The position numbers and the translations under genes were made by a program. DNA of 64,000 nucleotides from a bacterium 1XD21-13 (GTDB taxonomy: Bacteria; Bacillota; Clostridia; Lachnospirales; Lachnospiraceae): assembly GCA_009917555.1 (NCBI GenBank), contig QZDX01000006.1, positions 165,605 through 229,604 on the forward strand, in the 5' to 3' direction. The notes beneath the pieces were generated by a model. The model was not told the DNA's origin, made no database searches, and saw nothing but the letters and a program-made list of their open reading frames with translations. Shown piece after piece: positions 26,933-35,766 of this stretch. Every line of letters begins with the position of its first letter. Position 1 is the first letter of the stretch.

Positions 26933-27310
26933 TTACAATGTATGCAGATCATCAAGTGAAACAATATATCCGTCTCCTTCTTTCAAAAATTCAACCTGAA
27001 GTGTTAAATCGTTCATCTCGCCATCTGTTGTTAAATCATAATCCATACAGTATCCGCTTCCGTCACGAAGAGCAACTAAATATATTTCTTGATTTTGGCT
27101 TTTTACCTGTTTCGGGTCATCAATTTTCAGCACAGGCCGGGTTTCATCCAAATATTGAAGCGCAGAGATTAAATCTTCTTCTGTCAATATTCTACAGTTG
27201 TCAAACACAGCTAAAAAATCACGGTACTTTTCCTGAGCCAATATTCCTAAAGCCTTTTCTACAAAATCAATAAAACATTCCTGTTCTTTTCCCTTTTCTG
27301 CATATATCAT
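26933..27310 (-). CDS. DUF7668-like protein
   Basis: The 125-residue protein has FVEKALGILAQEKYRDFLAV, SALQYLDETRPVLKIDDPKQ, GYCMDYDLTTDGEMNDLTLQ and ends VSLDDLHTL. The GYCMDYDLTTDGE.NDLT..VEF motif is characteristic of a family I recall as DUF7668, common in immunity gene arrays. I chose the ATG at 27308-27310 behind AGAGGACCTATTTT. An upstream TTG start would overlap the previous stop but lacks a ribosome site. Confidence 0.65.
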   Translation of the reverse strand: MIYAEKGKEQECFIDFVEKALGILAQEKYRDFLAVFDNCRILTEEDLISALQYLDETRPVLKIDDPKQVKSQNQEIYLVALRDGSGYCMDYDLTTDGEMNDLTLQVEFLKEGDGYIVSLDDLHTL

Positions 27311-27348
27311 AAAATAGGTCCTCTTGTATCTTAGATTTCTCTTCCTGA

Positions 27349-28008
27349 TCAATTTTTCCTTGCATTTTGTAAATCATCATCCATTTCAAAAAACTTATAC
27401 CTGCACTCCGGGCAGACTGACGGAATGATCAGTGGACAAAATTTCAGCTTCACATATTTGATATGCTGCCCCTCTATGTTTCGTAAACATTCCTTTTCTT
27501 TCATATTATTCCTTCGTATCGGAACATAATAGGGAAATGGATGCCCGCAGCAAGGACACCGCCAAAAAAGTTTCGGGGTAAATCCAAACGGAACAGCCGC
27601 AAAAAAAATCAGAAGTGATATAGCAGCCACCACAATGAAAAACGCCAAAAACGGTCTGTTCTCTATCATGGCGCTCATTCTCATGTTCCTGCCCCAAATA
27701 ACCACAGGAATGAACAGCACCATACTGCAAACACAACAAGCGGCAAAGCATCCCCATTGTATCAGAAATACTGCCTTCGCAAAGGCACAGTATCGCCGGA
27801 AACGGGGCGGCATCTGCGGAAAAACATATGGGAATGGTTTTGATGTATTCTCCTGCTGTAATCGCCAGTTCGCAATATCATCCGTGGGTTTTCTCATCAT
27901 CCTGACCTCTGGTGGCTCCTTAAAATCCTACATACTACTATGCTTTTGCCCTGTTGGTATAATTTTAACTTCCATACCGCATAACGTTTTGATTATTTTA
28001 GGTTCCAT
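27349..28008 (-). pseudogene. two-helix membrane protein with zinc ribbon, interrupted by an in-frame stop
   Basis: The frame opens at ATG 28006-28008 behind a strong AAAGGAGGCAATCTT, reads 26 codons (MEPKIIKTLCGMEVKIIPTG and six more), hits TAG at 27928-27930 and continues in the same frame with DFKEPPEVRMMRKPTDDIAN. The intact part 27349-27900 (183 codons) could be reinitiated at ATG 27898-27900 behind GAGGTCAGG. It has two helices (about 44-65 and 83-107), then CPCCGHPFPYYVP and CPECRYKFFE, which form a zinc ribbon. The family is unknown. Either a nonsense mutation or two separate reading frames explains the stop. Confidence 0.55.
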
Positions 28009-28062
28009 AAGATTGCCTCCTTTATTGGTTCACTTTGTTTTTTCCAAAAGGTAACTACTTCT

Positions 28063-28614
28063 TCATAAATAAATTTCAAAATTATCGCTGCTCCATGAGG
28101 AAAGCATCTTATCAGCAAGTGCTTTGTCCAGCTTCAAAACAGTATACTCACAATCACAGTAAACAAAATCTTCCAAAACGACTAACCTTATCCCATGTGT
28201 ATCTAATTCCTGGTTTATTGCAGTCATGGATTTTTTGAAATTGTCATAATCGCTGCAATCCGTATATATCTTTTCTTTACAGACAATCTCTGAAATTTCC
28301 GGATATTCCATTCCCTGTGTATGGAAAAAATCTGTTAAAGTATGTGTCAGGTCATCCTCATAGCCGCCGATCTGGATGCCGTAACCGTGAGCGCAGAGAA
28401 AAGCAGCGCAATAACATTCTTTATCAAGGCTGTTTTCTTTTGAAAAGTCCAGAAACTCATCAAGTGTTTCAAGAAATAAAATGCTTTTGATAATATTCTG
28501 ATTGCTTTCATAAAACGCAGAATAATTTGATTGCCCTAACAGTTCTTTTGAAGTTTGCAGCTCTTTTTTTTCATCAGGAGATAAGAGCAGGTCAGCTAAA
28601 TCCAGGATATTCAT
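28063..28614 (-). CDS. uncharacterised soluble protein
   Basis: This is a 183-residue acidic protein beginning MNILDLADLLLSPDEKKEL. It contains CYCAAFLCAHGYGIQIGGYE, YTDCSDYDNFKKSMTAINQE and the end KALADKMLSSWSSDNFEIYL. The pattern suggests an alpha/beta fold without membrane segments. I recognise no family. The ATG at 28612-28614 follows AGGAGTGAAAACT. The preceding 163 bases hold the start of the interrupted gene at 27349-28008 and no obvious promoter. Confidence 0.6.
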   Translation of the reverse strand: MNILDLADLLLSPDEKKELQTSKELLGQSNYSAFYESNQNIIKSILFLETLDEFLDFSKENSLDKECYCAAFLCAHGYGIQIGGYEDDLTHTLTDFFHTQGMEYPEISEIVCKEKIYTDCSDYDNFKKSMTAINQELDTHGIRLVVLEDFVYCDCEYTVLKLDKALADKMLSSWSSDNFEIYL

Positions 28615-28686
28615 AGTTTTCACTCCTACAAAATAATTTTCTGATATCATTCGTTGCTTTTTTGTAATTCATTTTTCCGTTGATCT

Positions 28687-29556
28687 TTATTTCCATATCT
28701 CTTTATGTTTCAGTATAGCAGGATAATTTGCTTCCTGGCTGTCATGGAAAAGGTACAGCAGAGTTTTTATGGCAAAAGATCGGGCATAATCTATATCTAT
28801 GCCTTTTACAACCTTCTTTGACAGCATCATCTCACTTAGTTCGTCTACCCAATGATTGATCTTAGGTGGAAACTTGCCATAGCAAAAATCATTGAAGCCT
28901 GAAAGTGAAGCGCTATATCCCAGGGAATTCTTTCGGTTTTTCATATCCGACTTCTCATACTCACCTGCAAGACGGTCAACTGTCCGATACAGTTCAAAAA
29001 TTTCCGGCTCCGCCAATTCGGATAAATGTTCATCCAAATAAGCCCTGGTTATTTTGGCATCACGGTAGTCCTTGTCCAGCCACGTCTGCTGTTTTTCATA
29101 GGAGAGGTTTATCTCCGGCAAATGTTCGACATACCATGCCCCTAATTCAACAAGACCCTTTTGCAGACTGTCCTTGTCATTCTCCGTATCAAACCACGGG
29201 GAACAGACCGTATATTTTTCGGGGATACTGGAAAGCCTGCCATAGCCGGAATAGTTCGACACCCCGTAAGCACACATGGCTGCACTCCAATCGTATTTGA
29301 GATAACTAACATAGACACTGTTGAGCCGCAGATGGATCTGTTCATTCCAGAATCCACGCTCAATGCGCAGATGCCGGAAACTGCCTGTCTCACTTCTCTG
29401 TGCAAATGGGTAATACGGGCCGCTGCTCCCATCTCCCAGGATGAAGTAGCAGGCTTTGTCAAATTCTTTCGGGGGAAAGATAGACTGAAAACCAGTAAAG
29501 TGTTTTTCGCCAAATTCGATAATCTCTTTTTTGCAAATGATACAACGTTTCATCAT
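28687..29556 (-). CDS. uncharacterised protein with N-terminal zinc-binding CxxC
   Basis: This 289-residue protein begins MMKRCIICKKEIIEFGEKHF, a CIIC pair typical of a small zinc site at the tip of immunity-type proteins. The next 120 residues are beta-rich with YFILGDGSSGPYYPFAQRSE and NEQIHLRLNSVYVSYLKY. The C-terminal part is helical. GGAGGTGC precedes two adjacent ATGs, so translation may begin at either. No named family is recognised. Confidence 0.6.
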   Translation of the reverse strand: MMKRCIICKKEIIEFGEKHFTGFQSIFPPKEFDKACYFILGDGSSGPYYPFAQRSETGSFRHLRIERGFWNEQIHLRLNSVYVSYLKYDWSAAMCAYGVSNYSGYGRLSSIPEKYTVCSPWFDTENDKDSLQKGLVELGAWYVEHLPEINLSYEKQQTWLDKDYRDAKITRAYLDEHLSELAEPEIFELYRTVDRLAGEYEKSDMKNRKNSLGYSASLSGFNDFCYGKFPPKINHWVDELSEMMLSKKVVKGIDIDYARSFAIKTLLYLFHDSQEANYPAILKHKEIWK

Positions 29557-29637
29557 GCACCTCCATTTTTTATATATACCAGATCATTTCATGCTGCCTC
29601 TATTTAAAAATCATACATCTTTTGCCCTGCTTTTCTG

Positions 29638-30130
29638 CTAAAATGCTATATCTTTGTAACCAATCTCGGCAATTTCTTCATCCAGCAGGCAGACGCCAAT
29701 TCCATTATCATCAAGATCCTCGTCTCCCCAAGTCCTTGAAAAAAGCAAATACAGGCATCGGTTATCTTCCTTGCATAAAATCGCTGGCAATAACGATTGC
29801 TTCCAATGTTACTGCATGCAAAAGTGCTTCCTTTGTATCAATTTCAGGCCACCATTCTGCGGCTTCCGCTTCATCGTCCGGCCCGTAGCTGAATCGTTCT
29901 TCCTCATTATAGTAGTTAATCAAAGCTTCTATTAAATCCTCTTGCAATACCGGCCATTTTTTCAGAAAACATTCATATGTTTTTTTCTGTTCCTGAGATA
30001 TTTTCTTTTCTCTGTCATCCTGTATCAATACGTCTACCGTATACCGGTTCCCACCAAACTCCAGCGTCTGCTTCCCCCACCAGCCATAATCATCCTCATA
30101 TCTTAATTCGCCGAATATCTGATCAATCAT
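29638..30130 (-). pseudogene. DUF6985/DUF2004-like immunity protein, frameshifted
   Basis: The first frame (29762-30130, 122 codons) encodes MIDQIFGELRYEDDYGWWGK and YTVDVLIQDDREKKISQEQK, then ends prematurely after ASDFMQGR. A second frame continues with KEDNRCLYLLFSRTWGDEDL and GVCLLDEEIAEIGYKDIAF and stops at 29638-29640. Together they give the full order of DUF6985-like proteins (GW.G strand region, helix, LYLLF..TWG.E.G.G..L). A one-base slip near the TTTT at about 29780 would restore the frame. The gene is probably inactive unless recoded. Confidence 0.65.
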
Positions 30131-30253
30131 AACTTTTACCTGCCTTCATCTTTTCTAATCCTAAATTGTTGTATCAGCTTAATTCTTGTATAACACTCCA
30201 CAATCCAATTTTTCTCTTTATTCAGCTTTCAGTTAGGCCAAACATGTAAAATC

Positions 30254-30505
30254 TCAATATTTTAAGAGATAAAACCCCCAAACACAATTGCTGAACTCTC
30301 CGGCGGCAAATTCCTGCTCCTGCCCGTTAATGACAACCGTATAGACAGGAAATTTATATTCCCGGTCATATAATGGATGGCGGACTTTCACAGACTTGTG
30401 AGTGTCTTTCCATTCGTAATCAAATATATTGACACCAAATAAAATGACATTTCTATCGCTGCCAGTTATTTCGTGCTGCCATGTTTTGCTTTTTAACATC
30501 TTCAT
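30254..30505 (-). CDS. small uncharacterised protein
   Basis: An 83-residue basic protein starts MKMLKSKTWQHEITGSDRNV and ends EFAAGEFSNCVWGFYLLKY. The motif KVRHPLYDREYKFPVYTVVI followed by AGEFSN.V.G looks like a compact beta fold that recurs in immunity arrays. GGAGGATGCGCT precedes the ATG. No membrane segment is present. Confidence 0.6.
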   Translation of the reverse strand: MKMLKSKTWQHEITGSDRNVILFGVNIFDYEWKDTHKSVKVRHPLYDREYKFPVYTVVINGQEQEFAAGEFSNCVWGFYLLKY

Positions 30506-30537
30506 AGCGCATCCTCCATATATATTGATTGGTCTGC

Positions 30538-31317
30538 TTAATTGATTATCCCATCTACAAAGCCACGGTAGCCGCTTGCTTTGTTTCGCAAGCAGTAGTG
30601 CTCACATAGATATGTTTCCTGCCGTCCATCACAATCTTTCCCTTCAAGAAAAGAGAAGAAGTCGTCTTTACTGTTCACCTTTAAGCAATCGTCTTTGTGA
30701 CGGCAAAAACAGAGCATAAGGCCGTAATCATCACTGCCATAGGGCGAATAATCAGAATATTGACAGGTAAAACAGCACTTTATGTAATAATCACTTCTAA
30801 TCTGCCTACAAATATCTCCTAATGCAGCTTCAAACCACAAAGTTTTTTCTGCGCTTTTATAACGTATCCCATCTACTGAAAGCGAAAATTCCCGCACAAT
30901 TACATCATCGCGATATACTCTTGTATCATCACACATTCTAATGCTATGTGGTTTTGACATATCTGGTTTGGTAAATTTGAATGAGAGAAAAAGGACTCCA
31001 ACAATGAGTTGCCCATCTTTTTTCCTGAAAACATTTATTGGTATCTCAATTTCCAATTCATATCCCTGCAAATCATACAGGTATGGAGAAGTAAATTTTG
31101 AATTATGGCCTCCCCATTTCAGCAGAGAAAATTTTTTGCCTGCTTCTTCACATTGCGTTTTGTCCTTGAGATGGAAGTCATTAAGGCTTGTGCCACAAAA
31201 AGTTATACTGTCCAAAGTAAACGAAAGCGGTTCCGTGTTATAATCTTCCTCCGTATTTATAATTTCTATGGCTGTATCATGTAGCGTATCTCTATAATGA
31301 GCTTTCCAATACTGCAT
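30538..31317 (-). CDS. DUF6304-like protein
   Basis: The 259-residue protein has an N-terminal half of strands (ELEIEIPINVFRKKDGQLIV, GVLFLSFKF) and a cysteine-rich segment KCCFTCQYSDYSPYGSDDYG, then LMLCFCRHKDD and EHYCLRNKASGYRG. The CFTC..SDYSPYG.DD.G...C pattern matches what I recall of DUF6304. It may bind zinc. The ATG follows GGAGATAGGTTGA. It ends 33 bases before the small gene at 30254. Confidence 0.7.
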   Translation of the reverse strand: MQYWKAHYRDTLHDTAIEIINTEEDYNTEPLSFTLDSITFCGTSLNDFHLKDKTQCEEAGKKFSLLKWGGHNSKFTSPYLYDLQGYELEIEIPINVFRKKDGQLIVGVLFLSFKFTKPDMSKPHSIRMCDDTRVYRDDVIVREFSLSVDGIRYKSAEKTLWFEAALGDICRQIRSDYYIKCCFTCQYSDYSPYGSDDYGLMLCFCRHKDDCLKVNSKDDFFSFLEGKDCDGRQETYLCEHYCLRNKASGYRGFVDGIIN

Positions 31318-31496
31318 TCAACCTATCTCCCTCTATTATCAAAGTTTTTATCCTATATATTTGCAAATGCAATTAAGGACACTTACCACCAATCAAAAAG
31401 GGCAAAACAAAATTGTACGTCATACCTTGTGCCACCTCGTCTGTGCTTTTAGCTCACTCGCCCAAGTGGGAGAATCCATGTTCCGCTCCTACAACT
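31318..31496 (-). repeat. intergenic repeat copy 1 of a dispersed island repeat family
   Basis: Bases 31400-31480 share on the minus strand GGCGAGTGAG, AAAAGC.CAGAC and CAATTTTGTTTTG with the long copy at 36617-36705. The rest of this 179-base gap shows no coding frame or promoter that I can support. Confidence 0.5.
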
Positions 31497-32327
31497 CTAT
31501 TTAGGTGCGCCCATGCTTAAAAATGTTTCAATTTCCTGTTTCAAACCTTCTACGGAATAGCGGCTGGCATCAAAGCCATCCAGGATATCGAGTTCCTCAT
31601 GGAAAATATAAACTTTATTTGCCTTTGCCTGCAGGAGCAGATTACATTCTAACTGATCTACGCTGTTTAGAAAATCATAAAGATATTCTGCATAAGTTTC
31701 CGTATCCAAATCATCCGTAAAGCGCAGAACTAATTTTACATATGCGCCGCTCTCCGAAAGAAACTGCTCCAGCTTGTCCTCGGCTGTCCATAGTTTTTCC
31801 GTTTCCGGCATTTCCAAAGAAATACGCTGGTCAATTACATAATCCTTAGTTCCACATAATATTAAAACCGGAGCCACAGCATCCTCTTCAAAATAATAGA
31901 TTGCATAATCATCCCGGACATCCTGATAGTCTGTTTGTGAAACTACTGCTGTTGCGACCTGTTCCGGGGCATCTACCGGGGAAACTTCGCAGAAATAAGT
32001 TGCCCCGTGGAATGGTCCGTAGTTTTTCAGCTCTTCCCTCCCTGCAACAGAAAATTCTATCCCATATTTCTCCAGCATCTGTGTCAGCAGGTACTCCCGT
32101 GCTGATTCCAGTTCATTTTCAAATGGGCCGTCTTGATACTCTGCATTTTGCAGATCATCAATCGCCTGCATGATGTCATCTCCGTATTCGTCACTAAAAT
32201 TGCCCAGCACATCACTGGCCTTATCCATCATCCCACATCCTGTCAGCATAAGCAACAGTAAGGAAAGCATAAATAGTTTTTTCTGTTTCACCACACCTGC
32301 AAACCTCTCCTTTTTTGCAAATATCAA
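31497..32327 (-). CDS. lipoprotein of unknown function
   Basis: The 276-residue lipoprotein has a signal with KKLFMLSLLLLMLTGCGMMD (lipobox LTGC). The domain contains YGIEFSVAGREELKNYGPFH and YAIYYFEEDAVAPVLILCGT. A cluster of lipoproteins encoded in the array is consistent with exported immunity factors that neutralise toxins outside the membrane. In-frame GTG codons near residue 12 could be the real start. No family is recognised. Confidence 0.65.
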   Translation of the reverse strand: MIFAKKERFAGVVKQKKLFMLSLLLLMLTGCGMMDKASDVLGNFSDEYGDDIMQAIDDLQNAEYQDGPFENELESAREYLLTQMLEKYGIEFSVAGREELKNYGPFHGATYFCEVSPVDAPEQVATAVVSQTDYQDVRDDYAIYYFEEDAVAPVLILCGTKDYVIDQRISLEMPETEKLWTAEDKLEQFLSESGAYVKLVLRFTDDLDTETYAEYLYDFLNSVDQLECNLLLQAKANKVYIFHEELDILDGFDASRYSVEGLKQEIETFLSMGAPK

Positions 32328-32438
32328 AATACATGCTCCAGCATCCCAGCCAACATTTATATGCAGTTGACTTTGGTGTCTAGGGAACGTATAGGATTGT
32401 GAGCCTTACTTTCTACCCAATAAACGGAAACTGCTATT

Positions 32439-33011
32439 TTAAATTAGTTGTTTCGGTTTTCGTCCATGGATAAACAACATATTCAAATAGTTTTCTATAC
32501 AATCACCTGATAAGAAAACACTGTCATCAAATAGAGTGTAAATGTTTCCACTTTCAGCGGCACAGGTTATTCCATCCGGTTCAACAGTGCCTATGGGAAA
32601 CAGTTTTTCACCGACCACCCGTTCTGCCGTTTTTAAATCCATTACGATTTCAAAATCTAAAAAAGCAGTCCACGCATCAAAGGTAAACGTTGCTCCATTA
32701 TAGGTATCAATCGATTTCTTTTCGCTTAAATTATTCAACCGCTCCAAGGCACGCAAATACCCTTTCTCTAAACGGTTGACATCACCACCACATTTCTCCC
32801 AAAAATATTGTCCGGTTTTCGGTGAGAACTCCCTAAATTTTATGCCGCCAAACAGGTGTAAAATTTTCCTTGCATACTCAAAACATTGCATATCACTTTT
32901 TCGTTCTATTTTCTCTATCCAGTTATCTGCTAAAAGAAAATCCCTTTTTTCTGTCCAGCCATTATCAACCAAAACTAAATACACATATTCGTCTATTAAG
33001 GAGATATTCAT
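32439..33011 (-). CDS. SUKH-3 domain immunity-like protein
   Basis: The 190-residue protein begins MNISLIDEYVYLVLVDNGWT and carries SUKH-3 hallmarks: an N-terminal Trp/Arg segment, KILHLFGGIKFREFSPKTGQ, a helical middle with DAWTAFLDFEIV, then VGEKLFPIGTVEPDGITCAA and TLFDDSVFLSGDCIENYLNM. The SUKH superfamily holds many predicted immunity proteins against nuclease toxins. The ATG at 33009-33011 follows GGAGGTCTGGGTTAT. Confidence in the family is good; its toxin is unknown. Confidence 0.8.
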   Translation of the reverse strand: MNISLIDEYVYLVLVDNGWTEKRDFLLADNWIEKIERKSDMQCFEYARKILHLFGGIKFREFSPKTGQYFWEKCGGDVNRLEKGYLRALERLNNLSEKKSIDTYNGATFTFDAWTAFLDFEIVMDLKTAERVVGEKLFPIGTVEPDGITCAAESGNIYTLFDDSVFLSGDCIENYLNMLFIHGRKPKQLI

Positions 33012-33083
33012 ATAACCCAGACCTCCATATTCCCTTTTGTCGTTCTGTTTGTTTATAATGCCGAACAATCCCAAATAAACCTG

Positions 33084-33887
33084 TCACTGAAAAGCATTTT
33101 CGGCAAGTGGGATTTCATAAGCCTTTTTCTCCAGGTACTCCCAATCGCCATTCCCGACCGATTCATAAGATGTCCATGCCACTTTAAGCTGATTTTTAGA
33201 TATATAAAATTTGATACGTGTTAAAACTCCGTCGCTTGTATCAATATCAGGCTCTGCCACATAATCAAAAGTGTAAACCGTGTGTTTCTGCGTCCAGTCC
33301 GAAGTATCCCGGTAATAAATCACCGCATTTTCCGCAGGTATCTTTATCAGGCCAAACAGCTTCTCGCTTTCTTCTTTTCCAGGAAGATAGAAATAGCATC
33401 GTGTTCCATTTGATGTGATGTAAAATTCATTTTCTCCTGCCTTGTCCTGAAACAGAATCTCGCCGCCACTCAGATCAATCAAGAGCAGATCGCTTTCTTT
33501 CAGCCAGCCTTCCACATAGCCATTGTGGTGTGGAGCTGTCCAATGCTCCGCACAAACCCAGGTTTTTCCATCTTCCCACACGCTCCCACGCATGGCTTTG
33601 CTCCCCATATCGGGATATTCATATAATACAGAACCATTTTCATCCAAAATATGTATATCATAATTATAGGTTTTCTTGTAGTCATCCGCTTCCTCCCACT
33701 GAAGATAACAAGAGCTTCCCTCAATGGGTGATTTTTTATCATAAGCATGAGAATCTCTGCTGTAACCGGACGGATATATGACTTCATATTCTGTTGCGCC
33801 TGCTGTTGGATTACAGCTAGTCAATAATAGAGCAACTGTTGCTCCCCCACACAAAGAAACAACATGGCGCATAATCTTTCCTTTCAT
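33084..33887 (-). CDS. lipoprotein of unknown function
   Basis: This 267-residue lipoprotein begins MKGKIMRHVVSLCGGATVAL and has the lipobox LTSC. The mature part is beta-rich (YNYDIHILDENGSVLYEYPD, SDGVLTRIKFYISKNQLKVA). I chose the ATG at 33885-33887 because it overlaps the upstream stop as ATGA, implying coupling to the two-helix membrane protein gene. The pair may form a membrane complex. No family is recognised. Confidence 0.7.
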   Translation of the reverse strand: MKGKIMRHVVSLCGGATVALLLTSCNPTAGATEYEVIYPSGYSRDSHAYDKKSPIEGSSCYLQWEEADDYKKTYNYDIHILDENGSVLYEYPDMGSKAMRGSVWEDGKTWVCAEHWTAPHHNGYVEGWLKESDLLLIDLSGGEILFQDKAGENEFYITSNGTRCYFYLPGKEESEKLFGLIKIPAENAVIYYRDTSDWTQKHTVYTFDYVAEPDIDTSDGVLTRIKFYISKNQLKVAWTSYESVGNGDWEYLEKKAYEIPLAENAFQ

Positions 33888-34408
33888 ATCTGCCCCATTC
33901 TCCTTTTCATGCTTCCTATCACACACCACACTATCACATATAGCAAAACATAGGCTCCCGCCAGCATAAGGGCAATCATGTACTTTTGCCGAAGTCCGTC
34001 GCTGTAACTTTCTGCTGTCTGGCCCGGCTCTACGGTAATATAGGAGCCATCAGTGGGGATGGACAGTACCCGCCGCTCCACAGCAACCCCTGCGTCTACG
34101 ATCTCCTGGCCCAACTCATGAGTGATGGCTTGTTGGCTCCACTGATAGCCGCTCTCGCTGGTGTCCTGATAATAGACCATGTAGACGGTTTTCGTAGGAT
34201 TCATACGACGGTCACGTCCGCTGGCTCCTGTATTCTGCATCTGGACGGGCAGGACTTGATAAGGCAAAAAGGTATAAACGCCTTTGTCCTCGTAGCTGTC
34301 AGCAGGGAGAATAGCAGCCAGATGCTTTATGGAAAGATAGCCCACCACCACCGCTAAAATTATCAGCATCACCCCTGCCACAAAGACGATTGATTTTAGT
34401 TTTGTCAT
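33884..34408 (-). CDS. two-helix membrane protein
   Basis: The 174-residue protein has an N-terminal helix (SIVFVAGVMLIILAVVVGYL), an extracytoplasmic domain of about 110 residues with VYTFLPYQVLPVQMQNTG and RRVLSIPTDGSYITVEPG, and a C-terminal helix (IALMLAGAYVLLYVIVWCVI). The start ATG 34406-34408 follows GGAGGTGTGT. It overlaps the lipoprotein gene by four bases. The layout, two helices around an external domain, also occurs at 36693-37412. No family is recognised. Confidence 0.65.
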   Translation of the reverse strand: MTKLKSIVFVAGVMLIILAVVVGYLSIKHLAAILPADSYEDKGVYTFLPYQVLPVQMQNTGASGRDRRMNPTKTVYMVYYQDTSESGYQWSQQAITHELGQEIVDAGVAVERRVLSIPTDGSYITVEPGQTAESYSDGLRQKYMIALMLAGAYVLLYVIVWCVIGSMKRRMGQI

Positions 34409-34430
34409 ACACACCTCCGGAAGCTGTCTG

Positions 34431-34460
34431 CCGCCCACTTCAGGACATTTTGTTCCAAAG
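34431..34460 (-). repeat. intergenic repeat copy 2
   Basis: The minus strand TTTGGAACAAAATGTCC, followed by TGAAGTGGGCGG, matches the repeat at 36617-36705 and 58293-58330. It lies in the 195-base gap before the DKNYY gene, which otherwise holds only a short C-terminal scar (see findings). Confidence 0.5.
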
Positions 34461-34603
34461 CCTAATCTATTTTAATTTTCTTGTACGAATGTTTTATATG
34501 ATTTCCAAAAAATACATGGAATTTTTTTCTAATTTACGCTTGGCTTTTTATAGCTGGTCTCATCTAATAGCAGGAACTACAATCAAGGTTTCCTCAATTC
34601 CAT

Positions 34604-35569
34604 TCAAACCTTCTTTTTCATCGTTATTCCATTGAAAAAATAGCAGTACTTATCCTCCGCATCTCCATCGTCCAGAACTTTGAAAGAATCCAAATCTGCC
34701 TCTACCAACCGATTTCCCCAGAAAATGTGTTTATCATCACGGGCATAGCCATAACTTAACAGGGTAAATGTTTGCGGTGTGGTATCCAGAAGCTCTCCTT
34801 CCCAAAATACCCGCACACCATCGCTAGCATAGGAATATTCCAACAGAGTAAAATCTGCGCTGTTTGCGTCAAGCTGTGTGCCATGATAAAACACCTGCCT
34901 ACCGTCACTAGCATAACCGTCCCCCAATATCACAAAATCCTGCACCCTGGTTTTTAATAATTGATCTCTCCAAAAGATGTGCTTATTGTCGCTGGCATAG
35001 CCATCATGCAATACGGTAAAGGACTGTGGGATCGCCCTTTTTACTGTTACCCGGCAATAATATACACGCTCATCGTCTTTTTCATATCCACTGGGCAAGA
35101 TAGTAAAGGCAGCCGGATTTTTACACGTCTTTAGGCGGACAGCATAGCTGGTTTCAGTAGTGTAAGTAAAAAAATACACAAACTCAACATCTCTGCCATA
35201 ACCCTCCGGGCCATACGCTCCGCCATACATTGCGACACCATCATCCAGTGTTTCAAAAGTTTCCGGATGTGCAATCTTTGCGTCACCGTATGGGGTATAA
35301 ATAACCTGATGGTTCCCGATATAGGCCGGATTAAAAACGTGGAAGCCCTCCGGCGTAATACCGCGCAGCAACACACCTCTTCGGTAAACACGCTGCTTAT
35401 CTTTTATAAAATCATGGTTAAGGACTTCCATTGTATCAACATCAATTTTGATACGGCGGAAAATATTTTCATACGATTGCTGCTTCGGCATAAAAGCCAC
35501 TTCGCCGTCACATTCACGGTAACCGGATGGTTTTCCATCGTTATCTTTCAAAATACGCGCATATCCCAT
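34604..35569 (-). CDS. DKNYY-domain protein
   Basis: This 321-residue protein carries at least four repeats of the DKNYY type: YASDNKHIFWRDQLLKTRVQ, YASDGRQVFYHGTQLDANSA, YASDGVRVFWEGELLDTTPQ and YARDDKHIFWGNRLVEADLD, each followed by F.VL. Each unit is about 35 residues (..D..YA.D...V(Y/F)..G..L). DKNYY proteins are of unknown role and are repeatedly found in toxin-immunity arrays. There is no signal peptide. The start ATG follows AGAGGGATTGATACA. Confidence 0.85.
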   Translation of the reverse strand: MGYARILKDNDGKPSGYRECDGEVAFMPKQQSYENIFRRIKIDVDTMEVLNHDFIKDKQRVYRRGVLLRGITPEGFHVFNPAYIGNHQVIYTPYGDAKIAHPETFETLDDGVAMYGGAYGPEGYGRDVEFVYFFTYTTETSYAVRLKTCKNPAAFTILPSGYEKDDERVYYCRVTVKRAIPQSFTVLHDGYASDNKHIFWRDQLLKTRVQDFVILGDGYASDGRQVFYHGTQLDANSADFTLLEYSYASDGVRVFWEGELLDTTPQTFTLLSYGYARDDKHIFWGNRLVEADLDSFKVLDDGDAEDKYCYFFNGITMKKKV

Positions 35570-35588
35570 TGTATCAATCCCTCTGTTT

Positions 35589-35766
35589 TTAATTTTTTGA
35601 AGACAGCATAGATTGCAGATAATTATCTATACCATCGAAATTCATATCATACACAGCCACGTCTGAATAATTCAATCCCTTTTTTGTATTGTACTTAATA
35701 GATTTCTCCCATCCCAAACAAAGCTGTCCGTCATAGCCCACACCACCGATTACTTTATATTTTCTG
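35589..35766 (-). pseudogene. C-terminal remnant of an unknown cassette gene
   Basis: A frame of 58 codons with no start reads RKYKVIGGVGYDGQLCLGWE and ends DMNFDGIDNYLQSMLSSKN, stop at 35589-35591. It has coding-like composition, differs in frame from the gene at 35755 and shares the piece CAGCTTTGTTTGGGAT with other intergenic repeats. It looks like the end of a gene whose front was lost when the GRAM-like cassette arrived. Confidence 0.4.

Noticed and set aside
27928..27930. Pyrrolysine or other recoding at the TAG codon
   Set aside because: No recoding element or machinery is visible. Mutation or reinitiation is simpler.
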